Assembly: GCF_001625215.2 (NCBI RefSeq) | Contig: NC_030387.2 | Location: 35,363,606-35,427,605, forward strand | Direction: 5' to 3' | From: Daucus carota subsp. sativus | Lineage: Eukaryota > Streptophyta > Magnoliopsida > Apiales > Apiaceae | Length of the DNA: 64,000 nt | Shown here: piece by piece, positions 24,766 through 34,588 of the stretch | How the letters are laid out: every line of letters begins with the position of its first letter | Position numbering within the stretch: the first letter of the stretch is position 1 | Position numbers and translations under genes: made by a program | The notes under the pieces: model-generated | Databases searched by the model: none | Told to the model about the DNA's origin: nothing | What the model saw: the letters and a program-made list of their open reading frames with translations, nothing else

Positions 24766-26573
24766 TTCCTTTTTGAAACCGGATCCCCTACCGATCCCGG
24801 AACCGTCGTCGTCGCCGCTACCCTCGGCCACCACCCCTGCTATCTCTCCCACACACGACCGCTTCAATCAAAACTGAGTAAAATGTATAGCATGCCAACG
24901 ATCCTATCATCCGATCTCGCTTTTATCCGGAATTACGAAACAAATATAATTTTCATGAAATTTATGAATCGGATAGAGATTCCAGCCAAACATATGATGA
25001 TATGAGAGAGAAAGAGATCGCGATGTCACTGATTCATACACGCACAAGGTAACAAGGTTATGTAGTCTGTACACGTACATTAGGCTATTACCTTCAATTT
25101 ATCATATTAGTGCTTTTGATAAGCCACAAAATACAAGTAGAGCATGTAAACAAACAAGAAGAAAAAGACAGAATCTTCCCTTGTTACGATCGACGCAGGC
25201 GCAGCCTCGAGTGCGTAAACCCCAACCGCCGTCTTGACCCAGTCGTTTCCCCTCCCTCTTACAACCCCGACCCCGACAATCCTGGCCGGCGTCATCGATC
25301 CTCTGACCACAACAACCTCTTTCCTTGTTTTGGTCGTGTTGGTGTTTGTGATTTGACTTCAAGAATCAAGATTCTTGAAGAAAAGTGCACGCCATGGCAT
25401 TTTGAAAACGAGACATCCAAGCAATGTTGTAAAAAGCGGGAATAGGACTTAATCGGTGAAGTCACGGAACAGGAATTGATCGGAGATTAATTGAATTGAT
25501 CGGAGATTAATTGGATTAATCAGTGATTAGTCGGAGATTTAATCAGTTCGGCGAGCTACGGAACAAAGATTAATCGGTGACTAATCATGATTAATCACCG
25601 ACTTTTAGAACAGAGCATCTAAGATAATGAGAAGAGAATGAAGGAGGCTAGAGTAAGCAAAAGCGGCCAAGAAGAGAAGGAAGATGGTGGCGGAGAGTCG
25701 GGAATAATAGTAAATTCCTGTTAACTCAGTTAAGTTGTCTAAAATCACAATTTTTAGTCCTCAAATACATTTTGATTTTAGATAATTATCTATACGTGAC
25801 TTAGGACCGTCAAGTCCTTTTAAATTTATAGTATAATTTAATATTTGTAATGGTCATAGGCATTTGTAAATTGTAATAAAAGTCATGTTCTTCTTAGAAT
25901 TCTTAATCTGAGAATTCTTGAAACCTCCTAGTATTAATAAAAGTTCAGCAGTAGAACTGTAAAAAGTGTCGTGTTTGTGTATTATATTTCAAAATTAGTT
26001 TTGACATATACAACGATGCAAAAAACATGTATTTAGATTTAGATCCTAAAAATCTATTTAAAATTTAGAATTTTGCAGCAAAATCTTAGTGATTTCGTAA
26101 TTCTATTTTAATGATGGTTCTCTTTTGAACGTAATCCTTATAATGAATTCCTGATTCACCAAGTATTTTCAATAGTTTTTTTGAATAAAATGATAAGAGT
26201 GAATATGAAATAGTTCTCCTCAACATGATCCTAAATTTTTTTTATCGAGAAGAAGAATGAAAGAAGAGTTATGATGGTATTTTTTTCCAAGTTTATGTTC
26301 AATTATCAAACATCCTTGTATATATGAGTTTCAAAATTTGAGATTTCTTTCAAACACATAAATTTATGTCCAATTATCAAACATCCTTGCATAGTGACAA
26401 AATTTGAGATTTTTTTCAAACACATAAATTTGAGATTTCGATTATTATTAACCAAACTCATTAATCACTAACCATAAATCAAACATCGTCGTCTATATGA
26501 GTGACAAAATGGGGTGGACGTTACTACCTTGTTGAGGCAAGAAGCAACAGAAATTAATGTTTGCGAATTATTA
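24766..26573. other. Unassigned region with a locally GC-rich patch
   Basis: Two patches (about 24780-24850 and 25190-25330) are clearly more GC-rich than the surroundings and open in several frames. The 25102-25362 minus-strand ORFs do not show a domain I recognise. From about 25440 to 25600 an ATTAATCGG/GGAGATTAAT word is repeated. The rest is AT-rich. This could be a captured gene piece or a degenerate transposon. Confidence 0.35.
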
Positions 26574-26803
26574 CCTCCATCCTAAATTAGATGAGCTAGT
26601 TGATTTTGGGCACGTAACTTTAGGTGCATTGACCGTCTACTTCCGAATTTTTTTTATTTTTTCTTTTGTAAATGAAAATTTCATATTTTAATTTTTATTT
26701 GAAAAAGTAAAATTTTAAAAATAAGTCATGTAGCTATGCGGTCAATGAATCTTAAATTGTGTGCTCAAAGTCAATGACATCATCTAATTTAGGATGGAGG
26801 GAG
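26574..26803. mobile_element. Stowaway-like MITE
   Basis: The right end AATTTAGGATGGAGGGAG is followed by TA. The left end CCTCCATCCTAAATT follows TA but has lost its first bases (expected CTCCCTCC). The inverted repeat continues inward (ATTTTGGGCAC versus GTGCTCAAAGT). About 230 bp, non-coding. Confidence 0.75.
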
Positions 26804-27485
26804 TATACAAAACTTCGGTGACAATCATCAACAAATTTTGCGAGATGAAAACCGTTATACCAAAACTCGCAATAAGTCAAATATTTCCGACTGAACAAAA
26901 ATTCAACATACAAAACTGCAGTTTACCTGGTTTTGGTCAATGCCACACCCACAAGTAATAGGTACAGGCAGGCTTAGAGATGCGTGTATACTAGAAACCA
27001 GTGTTCATCTTAATCTTAGACGCAATACCCAAAACCAGACATATAAATTAATTTTTAATCATAATTGTTGACTTCAATTTTCTAGCCCATATTGTCCTTA
27101 TCCTATTGTGTTGGCAAGTGTAAACAAAGACAATAAAATTTAGCTGTTCTAGAAGTAGAAACCCCACTGAAATTGCCCAGTGAGATTACTTTCCACACAT
27201 TGGCCTTTTCCACTATAGTATACTATGGTCTTGACCAAGTCAAGTCAATTTTAATGGTTCAACAATCAAAAATATCTAGTATAGATTATTGACACTACAC
27301 ATTTTACATACACCTGTCTACTATAGCATAAGTTAATCAGCTTGGCACCGAGTAACTCTGTGACGACGGAGGATAAACTTTGCTCTTGTTGCTACACTGT
27401 TTCATCGCGCTTGAATGTATTTATTTAGTTTTCTCTGAACACGAAATTAAATTAATCATGTCGATCTCTTCACTATGGTCTCCAG

Positions 27486-28423
27486 CAGGACGAAGCCAGC
27501 AAACAGTTGTAAGGGGGGCCAAAAAAAATTTCTTCGATGCAGTAAAATTTTGCATCAGCACTGTAATATATTCATTATAAAATAAATACAAAAATACTAG
27601 TAAAAAAATTATAATAGAGCTTTGCGTTCTTTTAAATCAGAAAATCAAATTTATAATTGTGTCAACAAAAATATTTAGCTATTTCTCTTTAAATATATTT
27701 AAGTATAAAATGATCAGGAAACTCATCATAATAACTCTAACTTATACAACAATCTTTAATTAGCAAGTAACACACGTTAAATAAAATTGTATTTTGACGA
27801 TATCTCAAAAACTAAATATTATGTTTATTATACTTACTCCTTTTCAAAAAAAAAAATGTTTATTTATATTTACAAAAAAAATATTATGCTTATTTAGAAG
27901 ATGACAAGTTATAATTTAAATAGGTAAAAATATTACCTGGATGATGAAATTTGAATTGAAGATGAGTAGATCAATATTAATATTAAATAATAAATTGATA
28001 ATGCACGAGGACTAACTATTCTATGAAAATGAAGAAGTGAAGTGAGGGATAAGTTTCTTGGATAAGACCTCCACCAAAGATTCTTATTTTTAAAGAACCA
28101 TATTGACATTTATATTTATCACATATCACATTTTACGATCTTTTTTTTAAATAGTATAATTGTATATATATCCATATTTTTGTTTATTTTTATTTTTAAC
28201 TTTGGTCTAATACAATAAATTAGAAAAATCTAAGAATTAAAACTTTACTTTACAATGTTAAATATTTCTTAGAAGCAAAAAAATATTTTTTGAGGGGGGC
28301 CAAATTTTTATATTTATATAAATATATAGATAAAATATAATTTTTTTCAAAATTATATAATAAAAATTACAATACTATGAAAACCCTAGGGGGGCCATCT
28401 GGCCCTATGTAGCTTGGTCCCTG
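27486..28423. mobile_element. Non-autonomous hAT-like element, 938 bp
   Basis: A perfect 8-bp direct repeat GTCTCCAG flanks it (27478-27485 and 28424-28431), the target size of hAT transposons. The termini CAGGACGAAGCCAGC and, on the other strand, CAGGGACCAAGCTAC are imperfect inverted repeats starting with the hAT-typical CAGG. GGGGGGCCA motifs sit about 25-35 bp inside each end. The AT-rich interior has no transposase. Confidence 0.75.
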
Positions 28424-28431
28424 GTCTCCAG

Positions 28432-29125
28432 GCACGACAATGTTTTTTAACCATGCATGGACAAAATTAAAGGCTGGCTTACCATTCTGAGGCAGTAATA
28501 AAGAAAGAAGTATGTAAACGAATCTGAGAAGAGGGCTAGTCTAAGTCCAAGGCTCAAAAGAATCTACAGTTTGGCAAAAACTAATTGTGCAATATATCAC
28601 ATGTTTACATCTCACCCTACTTATTTCTTATTTCTGCAGGAATCAGTATTCAACTACTATCTTCACTTGTTTTTCAACCACTACTTGTTTTGTAGCTACA
28701 CGTATTCCCAAATATATGGCCTTATAAGGCTTGTATTAAATATTAATACCAACAATCTTACAAGATTTCATATTTTTTTACTCTTGTTTTTTAATAGCAA
28801 TGGAAGTTAGGCAGCAGTTGCTTATATATTTGATAGATGGGCTGCTTGGTGGGAATTGAGATTTGGGTAGTCCACTGGAAAGCACAAAAAGGCCCAGAAG
28901 GGGCCACAGGAGATACTGCAAGCTAGATATTCTGCAGACTTGCATTACAAAAGAAGCCAGAATAGAAAACATACAAGTCAGAATTGAAAGCTAACAGAAT
29001 CTTGTTTTAACAGCCATACTACCAGCCTTAACAGACGCCCTCTAGAACAAACACATAGAAAAAGGTTTATGATCCTTGAAAGTTATACTAGGCCTATGTT
29101 ACATTGACATGCAGCATGTCCTCCA
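28432..29125. other. Intergenic region and 3' flank of CDCA7-like copy B
   Basis: No gene recognised. The part at about 29040-29125 resembles the region downstream of copy A (near 38340-38412), sharing ATCCTTGAAAGTTATAC, so it is probably the duplicated 3' UTR of the gene. Confidence 0.55.
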
Positions 29126-29510
29126 CTACTGTGAGCAGATTCTACGTCTTGCTCTTAATCTTGCACCGATACTGTCAGGCATTGGCTCACAGCGGTTTGG
29201 TGTTTTTCTTTTAGAAGCTTTAGTGTTCTTCTTGAAATCATCGGTATCACAGTCTTCCTTGATTATAATCACATCAGCACTGACTATCCCTGAGCCTGTT
29301 CTTTCAGCATCATCCTTTCCATCTACATTGTTTACGCCATGTTGGCCAGTGGCCTCAGGCTTAGGCATTAATGATCCTTGATCATTAGTTTCAGGTGTGG
29401 CATTGTTGCTGTTGTCATCCTTTCCATCTACATTGTTTTCTCCATGTTGGCTATTGTCCTCAGGCTTAGGCATTGATGGTCCTTGATCATTAGTTTCAGG
29501 TGTGGCATTG
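29126..29510 (-). pseudogene. Severed 3' part of the last exon of CDCA7-like copy B
   Basis: This is the downstream part of exon 5 of copy B, cut off by the Copia element. Deleting the element and one copy of the CTGCC target duplication rejoins the exon in frame (gat ggc agc aat, D-G-S-N). It encodes two tandem 34-residue units (each starting NATPETNDQG and ending VDGKDD), then the basic C-terminal motif ASKRKTPNRCEPMPDSIG with ARLRARRR, and stops at 29126. Copy A ends with the same motif, so this is the true C-terminus. It now lacks its promoter and zinc finger and lies antisense to the retrotransposon. Confidence 0.88.
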
Positions 29511-29515
29511 CTGCC

Positions 29516-29625
29516 TGTTAAATAAAAGAATAGCCCATGGGCCTGTAAGTCTTTAAAAGTCGTAGTATAAATATTACAGGATAGGGCAACTTAGCCTTAA
29601 TCCTCTTTTCCTCAATATATTTACT
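29516..29625 (+). repeat. 5' LTR of the Copia element (110 bp)
   Basis: Begins TGTTAAATAAAAG and ends TATATTTACT; identical to the 3' LTR. A TATA box TATAAATA is at 29566-29573, with transcription expected to start about 30 bp downstream. Very short for a full-length Copia LTR. Confidence 0.96.
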
Positions 29626-29637
29626 TGGTATCAGAGC
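29626..29637 (+). promoter_or_regulatory. Copia primer-binding site
   Basis: TGGTATCAGAGC starts at the base after the LTR and is the usual plant Copia match to the 3' end of initiator methionine tRNA. Confidence 0.93.
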
Positions 29638-29946
29638 CCTAACATGTATTCCTGACGGCCAGAGTTTCAGTGGTGATTCGGGTGGCTGTTTTGGGTGGCC
29701 AGCGGTGTTGCTCTTATTTTCATAATTACATATTAATAAAAACCCCTATTACGTATACTTATTATTACCTTTTTATATATACTAAACCAAAGTTGTAGTT
29801 TAATAATTCTGGGGAAAGATGTTGGGCTGTGTACATGAATTATGAATAGGTTAATAGTTGTTGAGCAGTGATACAATTGTGAAAGATAATTGGAAGTAGT
29901 CTTTGACCTCTGGAATTTTGTTAAGTGTAATTAAGTGGTGATTAAG

Positions 29947-30042
29947 ATGGGCACAACAATCACTACAGCGGAGTTGAAGGAGATTTTGGAGGGCATGGCC
30001 AAGATGTTTGCCTCTAAAGGAGAGGGAAACATCTTCACATGA
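29947..30042 (+). other. Short leader ORF (31 codons) preceding the Copia gag-pol frame
   Basis: The first ATG of the element (29947) opens a 31-codon frame, starting MGTTITTAELKEILEG, that stops at 30042. It overlaps the upstream open part of the gag-pol frame, in another register. It could be a true short leader ORF, or the original gag start separated by a small frameshift. The downstream gag-pol frame has no ATG before 30065. Confidence 0.5.
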
Positions 30043-30064
30043 GGTGATTTCAAGAACTGAAAGT

Positions 30065-33000
30065 ATGCAATCACAGAGGTTGGAACTATTTCCTATAGAG
30101 CAAAAGCTTGAAGGTGTAAAGAATTATTTGAGTTGGTCTCGAAGGGTTAAGCTGATTTTAGAGGCCAAAGATTTGGAACACTACATTGAAGAATCTTGTC
30201 AAGAACCAACAGACAAAACTAGTGCTGCGTGGAAAGTGTGGAAGACCAGTAACTCTTTAGTAGTTGCTTGGATGACTGGTTCTCTTAGTCCGCCAATTGC
30301 TGGTATGGTTGAAGGTATACGAAGTGCTGCTGAGATATGGAATATATCAGCCAAACAATTTTCAGGAAGTGGGAATATGATGATTGTGATGGATATTCAG
30401 GATAAAATTGATGCAATGAAGCAGGGAGAAAAGAATATTGCAGAATATAGTACTGAGCTAAAGAGACTTTGGTCTGAACTAGACTATTATGACCCATTAA
30501 CAATCACTCATAGTGAGAGTGCTACTATAGCTAATACGTGGGTTGAAAGGAGACGTGTAATTCATCTCATGAAAGGTTTGAATCCGGAGTTTGAAACTAG
30601 AAGAGCTATGATTTGTCATCAGTCCCCTCTTCCTCGTTTGGAGGATGTCATAGCGGCTTTAAGTCAGGAGGAGTCCAGGATGAAAGTTATGACCACAGGT
30701 GGAAACTCATCGGCTACGGTCCGCTCTGCAATGGTGGCACCCGTAATTGATGACAGAGAATGCTATAATTGCGGGAGAAAAGGACATATTAGTTGGAATT
30801 GCACTTTATCACGGAATAATGGAAGAAGTGAAAGTAATCGTGGTACCCGAGGGAACTTCAGAGGACGTGGTCGTGGACGGGGGCGTTCTGGTGGTCGAGC
30901 CAATTTAGCTGTTACAGAAAAGAATGATAATGGAGAATCAACAAAAATGTCTGAATTAGAAGAACTTCGAGCATATAAGCAAAAGATGGAAAGCTCCAAG
31001 AATCAAGGTTCAACTTATAACCATCTCGGTAATGTAGCAGGTTATGCTCATGCTGATTCAGGTACTTCATCACAAGCATTCGCCTCATTTAATCCATCTT
31101 CTCAGGACTGGATAATAGATTCAGGTGCATCTAAACATGTTACAAGATCATCTACTGATTTTGATACATATTTCAAGTGTCCACCATCACGTAAAGAGAC
31201 CATACAAACAGCAGATGGGACTTTTCAACCTATTGAAGGGACTGGTTCTGTCAAATGCACACCATCCCTTGCACTTAAATCTGTTTTACATGTTCCCTCA
31301 TTCTCAGTTAATTTACTTTCAGTGAGTTCCATTATTGATCAGTTAAACTGTCAAGTAATATTTGATCGAAATTCTTGTTCTTTCCAGGAGAGGGACACGA
31401 AGAGGACGCTTGGGACTGGCATCAGGCGTGATGGACTGTGGTATCTAACTAAGGAAAGTGGCGGTGTTGCTCTTACCAGTGTAGTTGATGAAGGAGTTGA
31501 AGCTAAAGTTATGTTAGAACATTGTCGTCTCGGTCACGTGTCTTTTGAAATTCTTAAAAAGTTGAAACCTGAATTATCGAATAAAATAGGTAGCAATAAA
31601 GTTATGTGTGATGCTTGTGAGTTTGGGAAGCATACACGAACGACTTATAGTCGTTCAGGATTGAGAAGTATAAAACCTTTTTATTTAATACATTCTGATG
31701 TTTGGGGACCTTGTCCAGTTACTTCAATTAGTGGTTTTAAGTGGTTTGTTACTTTTATTGATTGTTTTACTAGAATGACATGGGTGTATTTAATGAAGAA
31801 CAAATCTGAAGTTTTTGCTTGCTTCCAAGATTTTTTGGCTTATGCACGTAAACAGTTCAAGGCTGAAGTTTGTGTTCTCAGGACGGACAATGGCACTGAA
31901 TACATGAATAAGGAGTTTGCATCATACCTATCTACTCAAGGGATTATGCATCAAACTACATGTCCTGATACACCGGCACAAAATGGTGTATCTGAGCGGA
32001 AAAATCGTCATTTACTGGAAGTGGCCAGGTCACTCATGTTCACAACAAACGTTCCAAAATATTACTGGAGCGAGGCTGTATTGACCGCAGCTTATCTTAT
32101 AAACAGGATGCCTTCTCAAGTTTTAGGCTTCAAATCTCCTTGTGAGTTGTTAATGGGCAAAAATATGTATGTGGTTCCCCCCAAGATATTCGGATGTGTT
32201 TGCTTTGTGCGAGATTATAGGCCATTAGTGAGCAAGCTTGACCCTCGAGCTCTAAAGTGTATATTTGTGGGTTATGCTAGTACCCAGAAAGGTTATCGTT
32301 GTTGGTGCCCATCTGAGAAGCGATTGTTTGTAAGTATGGATGTCAGCTTTAGAGAGCATGAACCATTTTATGGGGAGAAGACACAACCTCTTATGTGGCT
32401 AAAAGATTCTCCTGTTATAAGTAATACCAGTAGAAAGGAGGAGAATTCTGATGAAATTGTTCGTGATGGAATGATGCAAGGTTTAAATGAAGTTATTGTG
32501 GGAATAATACCATGTCCTATGAAAGAAGGAGATGTGCTAGAGGGAGGAAAAAAGAAGGCTGATGATACTAATTTTAAAGTGTACAGGAGAAGACAAAAGA
32601 TAGCTGTACAGGAGGAGATAGGAACAAGAGATGTATTGCAGGACACGCCACATGTCGAAGGTGAGACGAGAGCAAATGAAATATCACAGTCCATACAACA
32701 ACCTGTCCCAATTGTCACTGATAGTCCCTCTTCAACTGCATCCTCTCCTCGTACAAATGGTAATGAATCTCATTCTACTAATGATCTTCCTATTGCTGTT
32801 CGTAGAGAGACTAGAACTAATGCTGGAAAACCTCCAGTTAGATATGGTTTCGAGCATGATATATCTAACTATGTTTCATATGCATCCATTACACCTGCAT
32901 ATAAAACATTTATTTCATCATTACAATTGGTGTCTACACCAAGAAACTGGCAGGAAGCTAAGCAGGATCCAAAGTGGCTTGGAGCAATGCACGAAGAGCT

Positions 33001-34471
33001 TAGTGCATTAGAAAAGAATAAAACATGGGAGCTTGTTCCTCGTCCAAAAGACAAGAAGGTAGTCGGATGCAAGTGGGTTTTTTCTGTGAAACAAACACCC
33101 GAAGGTAAAGTAGAAAGGTATAAGGCAAGGTTGGTGGCGAAAGGTTATAGTCAAACGCATGGAATAGATTATGACGAAACATTTGCACCGGTGGCTAAGA
33201 TGAGCTCTGTGAGATTGTTAATTTCATGTGCTGCAAATTTTGGGTGGCCCTTGTACCAACTAGATGTTAAGAATGCTTTTCTACATGGGGATTTGCAAGA
33301 AGAAGTCTATTTGGAGATTCCGCCTGGCTTTAGTACTGTAAAATCAGATGGAATGGTGTGCAGGTTGAAGAAAACTTTATATGGGCTTAAACAATCACCG
33401 AGGGAATGGTTCGATAAATTTCGGCATGTTGTCATTAGAATGGGATATAAGCAGTGTAATGGTGATCACACTATCTTTTACAGGCATTTACAGGATCGAG
33501 TCACTATTTTAGCCGTCTATGTTGATGATATTATTATCACCGGGGATGATACTGAAGAAATAGCTCTATTAAAAGAACGACTCAGCAAGGAATTTGAGAT
33601 AAAAGATTTAGGTCTCTTGAAGTATTTCCTTGGTATTGAGGTTGCTCGATCTGATAAAGGGATAGTACTTTCTCAAAGGAAGTACGTACTTGACTTGCTT
33701 ACTGAAGCAGGAATGTTGGGTTGTCGAGTAGCACCGACGCCAATTGAGCAGAATCATAAGTTGTGTAGTGAGTCTGGAAAACCTGTAGATAAAAGGCGTT
33801 ACCAGAGACTGGTTGGACGGCTTATATACCTGTGTCATACACGTCCAGATATCACATATGCTGTTAGCATTGTTAGTAGATACATGCATGACCCCAGAAC
33901 AGAGCATTGGGAAGCAACTTTAAGAATATTGAGGTACCTGAAAGGAAGTCCAGGGAAAGGTTTATGGTTTAAGGCTCATGGTAGTACTGGAGTAGAGGGC
34001 TATTGTGATGCTGATTGGGCGAGCAGTTTAGATGATAGGAGATCTACCTCTGGTTATTGTGTATTTGTTGGAGGCAACCTCGTGTCTTGGCGGAGTAAAA
34101 AACAAGCTGTGGTTGCTCGCTCTACTGCGGAGGCCGAGTATAGAGCAATGGCTCTAAGTTTATGTGAGATGATATGGATTAAGAGATTGCTGGTTGAACT
34201 ACATCTGTTCAAAAGAGCACCAATGAAGCTTTGGTGTGACAGCAAGGCAGCGATCAATATTGCCAACAATCCAGTCCAACATGATAGGACCAAACACATA
34301 GAGATTGATCGATTCTTTATAAAAGAACATATTGATATGAAGAGTCTCGAGCTGAGTTACATAAAGTCAGGTGAACAACTAGCTGATTTTCTGACAAAAG
34401 GATTAGGATCTAAAGAGTGGAATAATATATGTAACAAGATGGGAATGATTGATATATATCGCCCATCTTGA
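30065..34471 (+). CDS. Copia gag-pol polyprotein, 1468 aa, intact
   Basis: The order of domains is that of Ty1/Copia. Gag; CCHC knuckle CYNCGRKGHISWNC (from 30761); aspartic protease WIIDSGASKH (Asp codon at 31118); the integrase zinc-binding region with HCRLGH and CDACEFGKH; integrase catalytic Asp 31697, Asp 31886 and Glu 31994, a D-35-E spacing; reverse transcriptase with QLDVKNAFLHG and YVDD (33518-33529); RNase H with YCDADWA and TAEAEYRA. No stop or frameshift interrupts it. I start at ATG 30065 (MQSQRLELFP) because the open frame upstream of it contains no ATG. The stop codon overlaps the purine tract by one base. By its sequence it could supply all functions for its own copying; activity is untested. 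Confidence 0.93.
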   Translation: MQSQRLELFPIEQKLEGVKNYLSWSRRVKLILEAKDLEHYIEESCQEPTDKTSAAWKVWKTSNSLVVAWMTGSLSPPIAGMVEGIRSAAEIWNISAKQFSGSGNMMIVMDIQDKIDAMKQGEKNIAEYSTELKRLWSELDYYDPLTITHSESATIANTWVERRRVIHLMKGLNPEFETRRAMICHQSPLPRLEDVIAALSQEESRMKVMTTGGNSSATVRSAMVAPVIDDRECYNCGRKGHISWNCTLSRNNGRSESNRGTRGNFRGRGRGRGRSGGRANLAVTEKNDNGESTKMSELEELRAYKQKMESSKNQGSTYNHLGNVAGYAHADSGTSSQAFASFNPSSQDWIIDSGASKHVTRSSTDFDTYFKCPPSRKETIQTADGTFQPIEGTGSVKCTPSLALKSVLHVPSFSVNLLSVSSIIDQLNCQVIFDRNSCSFQERDTKRTLGTGIRRDGLWYLTKESGGVALTSVVDEGVEAKVMLEHCRLGHVSFEILKKLKPELSNKIGSNKVMCDACEFGKHTRTTYSRSGLRSIKPFYLIHSDVWGPCPVTSISGFKWFVTFIDCFTRMTWVYLMKNKSEVFACFQDFLAYARKQFKAEVCVLRTDNGTEYMNKEFASYLSTQGIMHQTTCPDTPAQNGVSERKNRHLLEVARSLMFTTNVPKYYWSEAVLTAAYLINRMPSQVLGFKSPCELLMGKNMYVVPPKIFGCVCFVRDYRPLVSKLDPRALKCIFVGYASTQKGYRCWCPSEKRLFVSMDVSFREHEPFYGEKTQPLMWLKDSPVISNTSRKEENSDEIVRDGMMQGLNEVIVGIIPCPMKEGDVLEGGKKKADDTNFKVYRRRQKIAVQEEIGTRDVLQDTPHVEGETRANEISQSIQQPVPIVTDSPSSTASSPRTNGNESHSTNDLPIAVRRETRTNAGKPPVRYGFEHDISNYVSYASITPAYKTFISSLQLVSTPRNWQEAKQDPKWLGAMHEELSALEKNKTWELVPRPKDKKVVGCKWVFSVKQTPEGKVERYKARLVAKGYSQTHGIDYDETFAPVAKMSSVRLLISCAANFGWPLYQLDVKNAFLHGDLQEEVYLEIPPGFSTVKSDGMVCRLKKTLYGLKQSPREWFDKFRHVVIRMGYKQCNGDHTIFYRHLQDRVTILAVYVDDIIITGDDTEEIALLKERLSKEFEIKDLGLLKYFLGIEVARSDKGIVLSQRKYVLDLLTEAGMLGCRVAPTPIEQNHKLCSESGKPVDKRRYQRLVGRLIYLCHTRPDITYAVSIVSRYMHDPRTEHWEATLRILRYLKGSPGKGLWFKAHGSTGVEGYCDADWASSLDDRRSTSGYCVFVGGNLVSWRSKKQAVVARSTAEAEYRAMALSLCEMIWIKRLLVELHLFKRAPMKLWCDSKAAINIANNPVQHDRTKHIEIDRFFIKEHIDMKSLELSYIKSGEQLADFLTKGLGSKEWNNICNKMGMIDIYRPS

Positions 34472-34478
34472 GGAGGAG
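34471..34478 (+). promoter_or_regulatory. Copia polypurine tract
   Basis: AGGAGGAG lies immediately before the 3' LTR, where plus-strand priming is expected. Its first A is the last base of the gag-pol stop codon. Confidence 0.85.
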
Positions 34479-34588
34479 TGTTAAATAAAAGAATAGCCCA
34501 TGGGCCTGTAAGTCTTTAAAAGTCGTAGTATAAATATTACAGGATAGGGCAACTTAGCCTTAATCCTCTTTTCCTCAATATATTTACT
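34479..34588 (+). repeat. 3' LTR of the Copia element (110 bp)
   Basis: Identical over 110 bp to 29516-29625 by eye. On the minus strand its first bases extend the reading frame of the broken host exon and supply a stop codon at 34537-34539. Confidence 0.96.

Larger units (their letters stand above)
29516..34588 (+). mobile_element. Complete Ty1/Copia LTR retrotransposon inserted in exon 5 of CDCA7-like copy B
   Basis: The 5073-bp element is bounded by identical 110-bp LTRs and a 5-bp target duplication CTGCC (29511-29515 and 34589-34593). A primer-binding site lies directly after the 5' LTR and a purine tract directly before the 3' LTR. One uninterrupted gag-pol frame lies between. Identical LTRs and an intact frame imply a very recent insertion. 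The LTRs start TG but end CT, not the canonical CA. The element runs antisense to the host gene. Confidence 0.97.

Noticed and set aside
30285..34299. Several antisense and shifted ORFs inside the Copia element
   Set aside because: They are shadows of the intact gag-pol frame.
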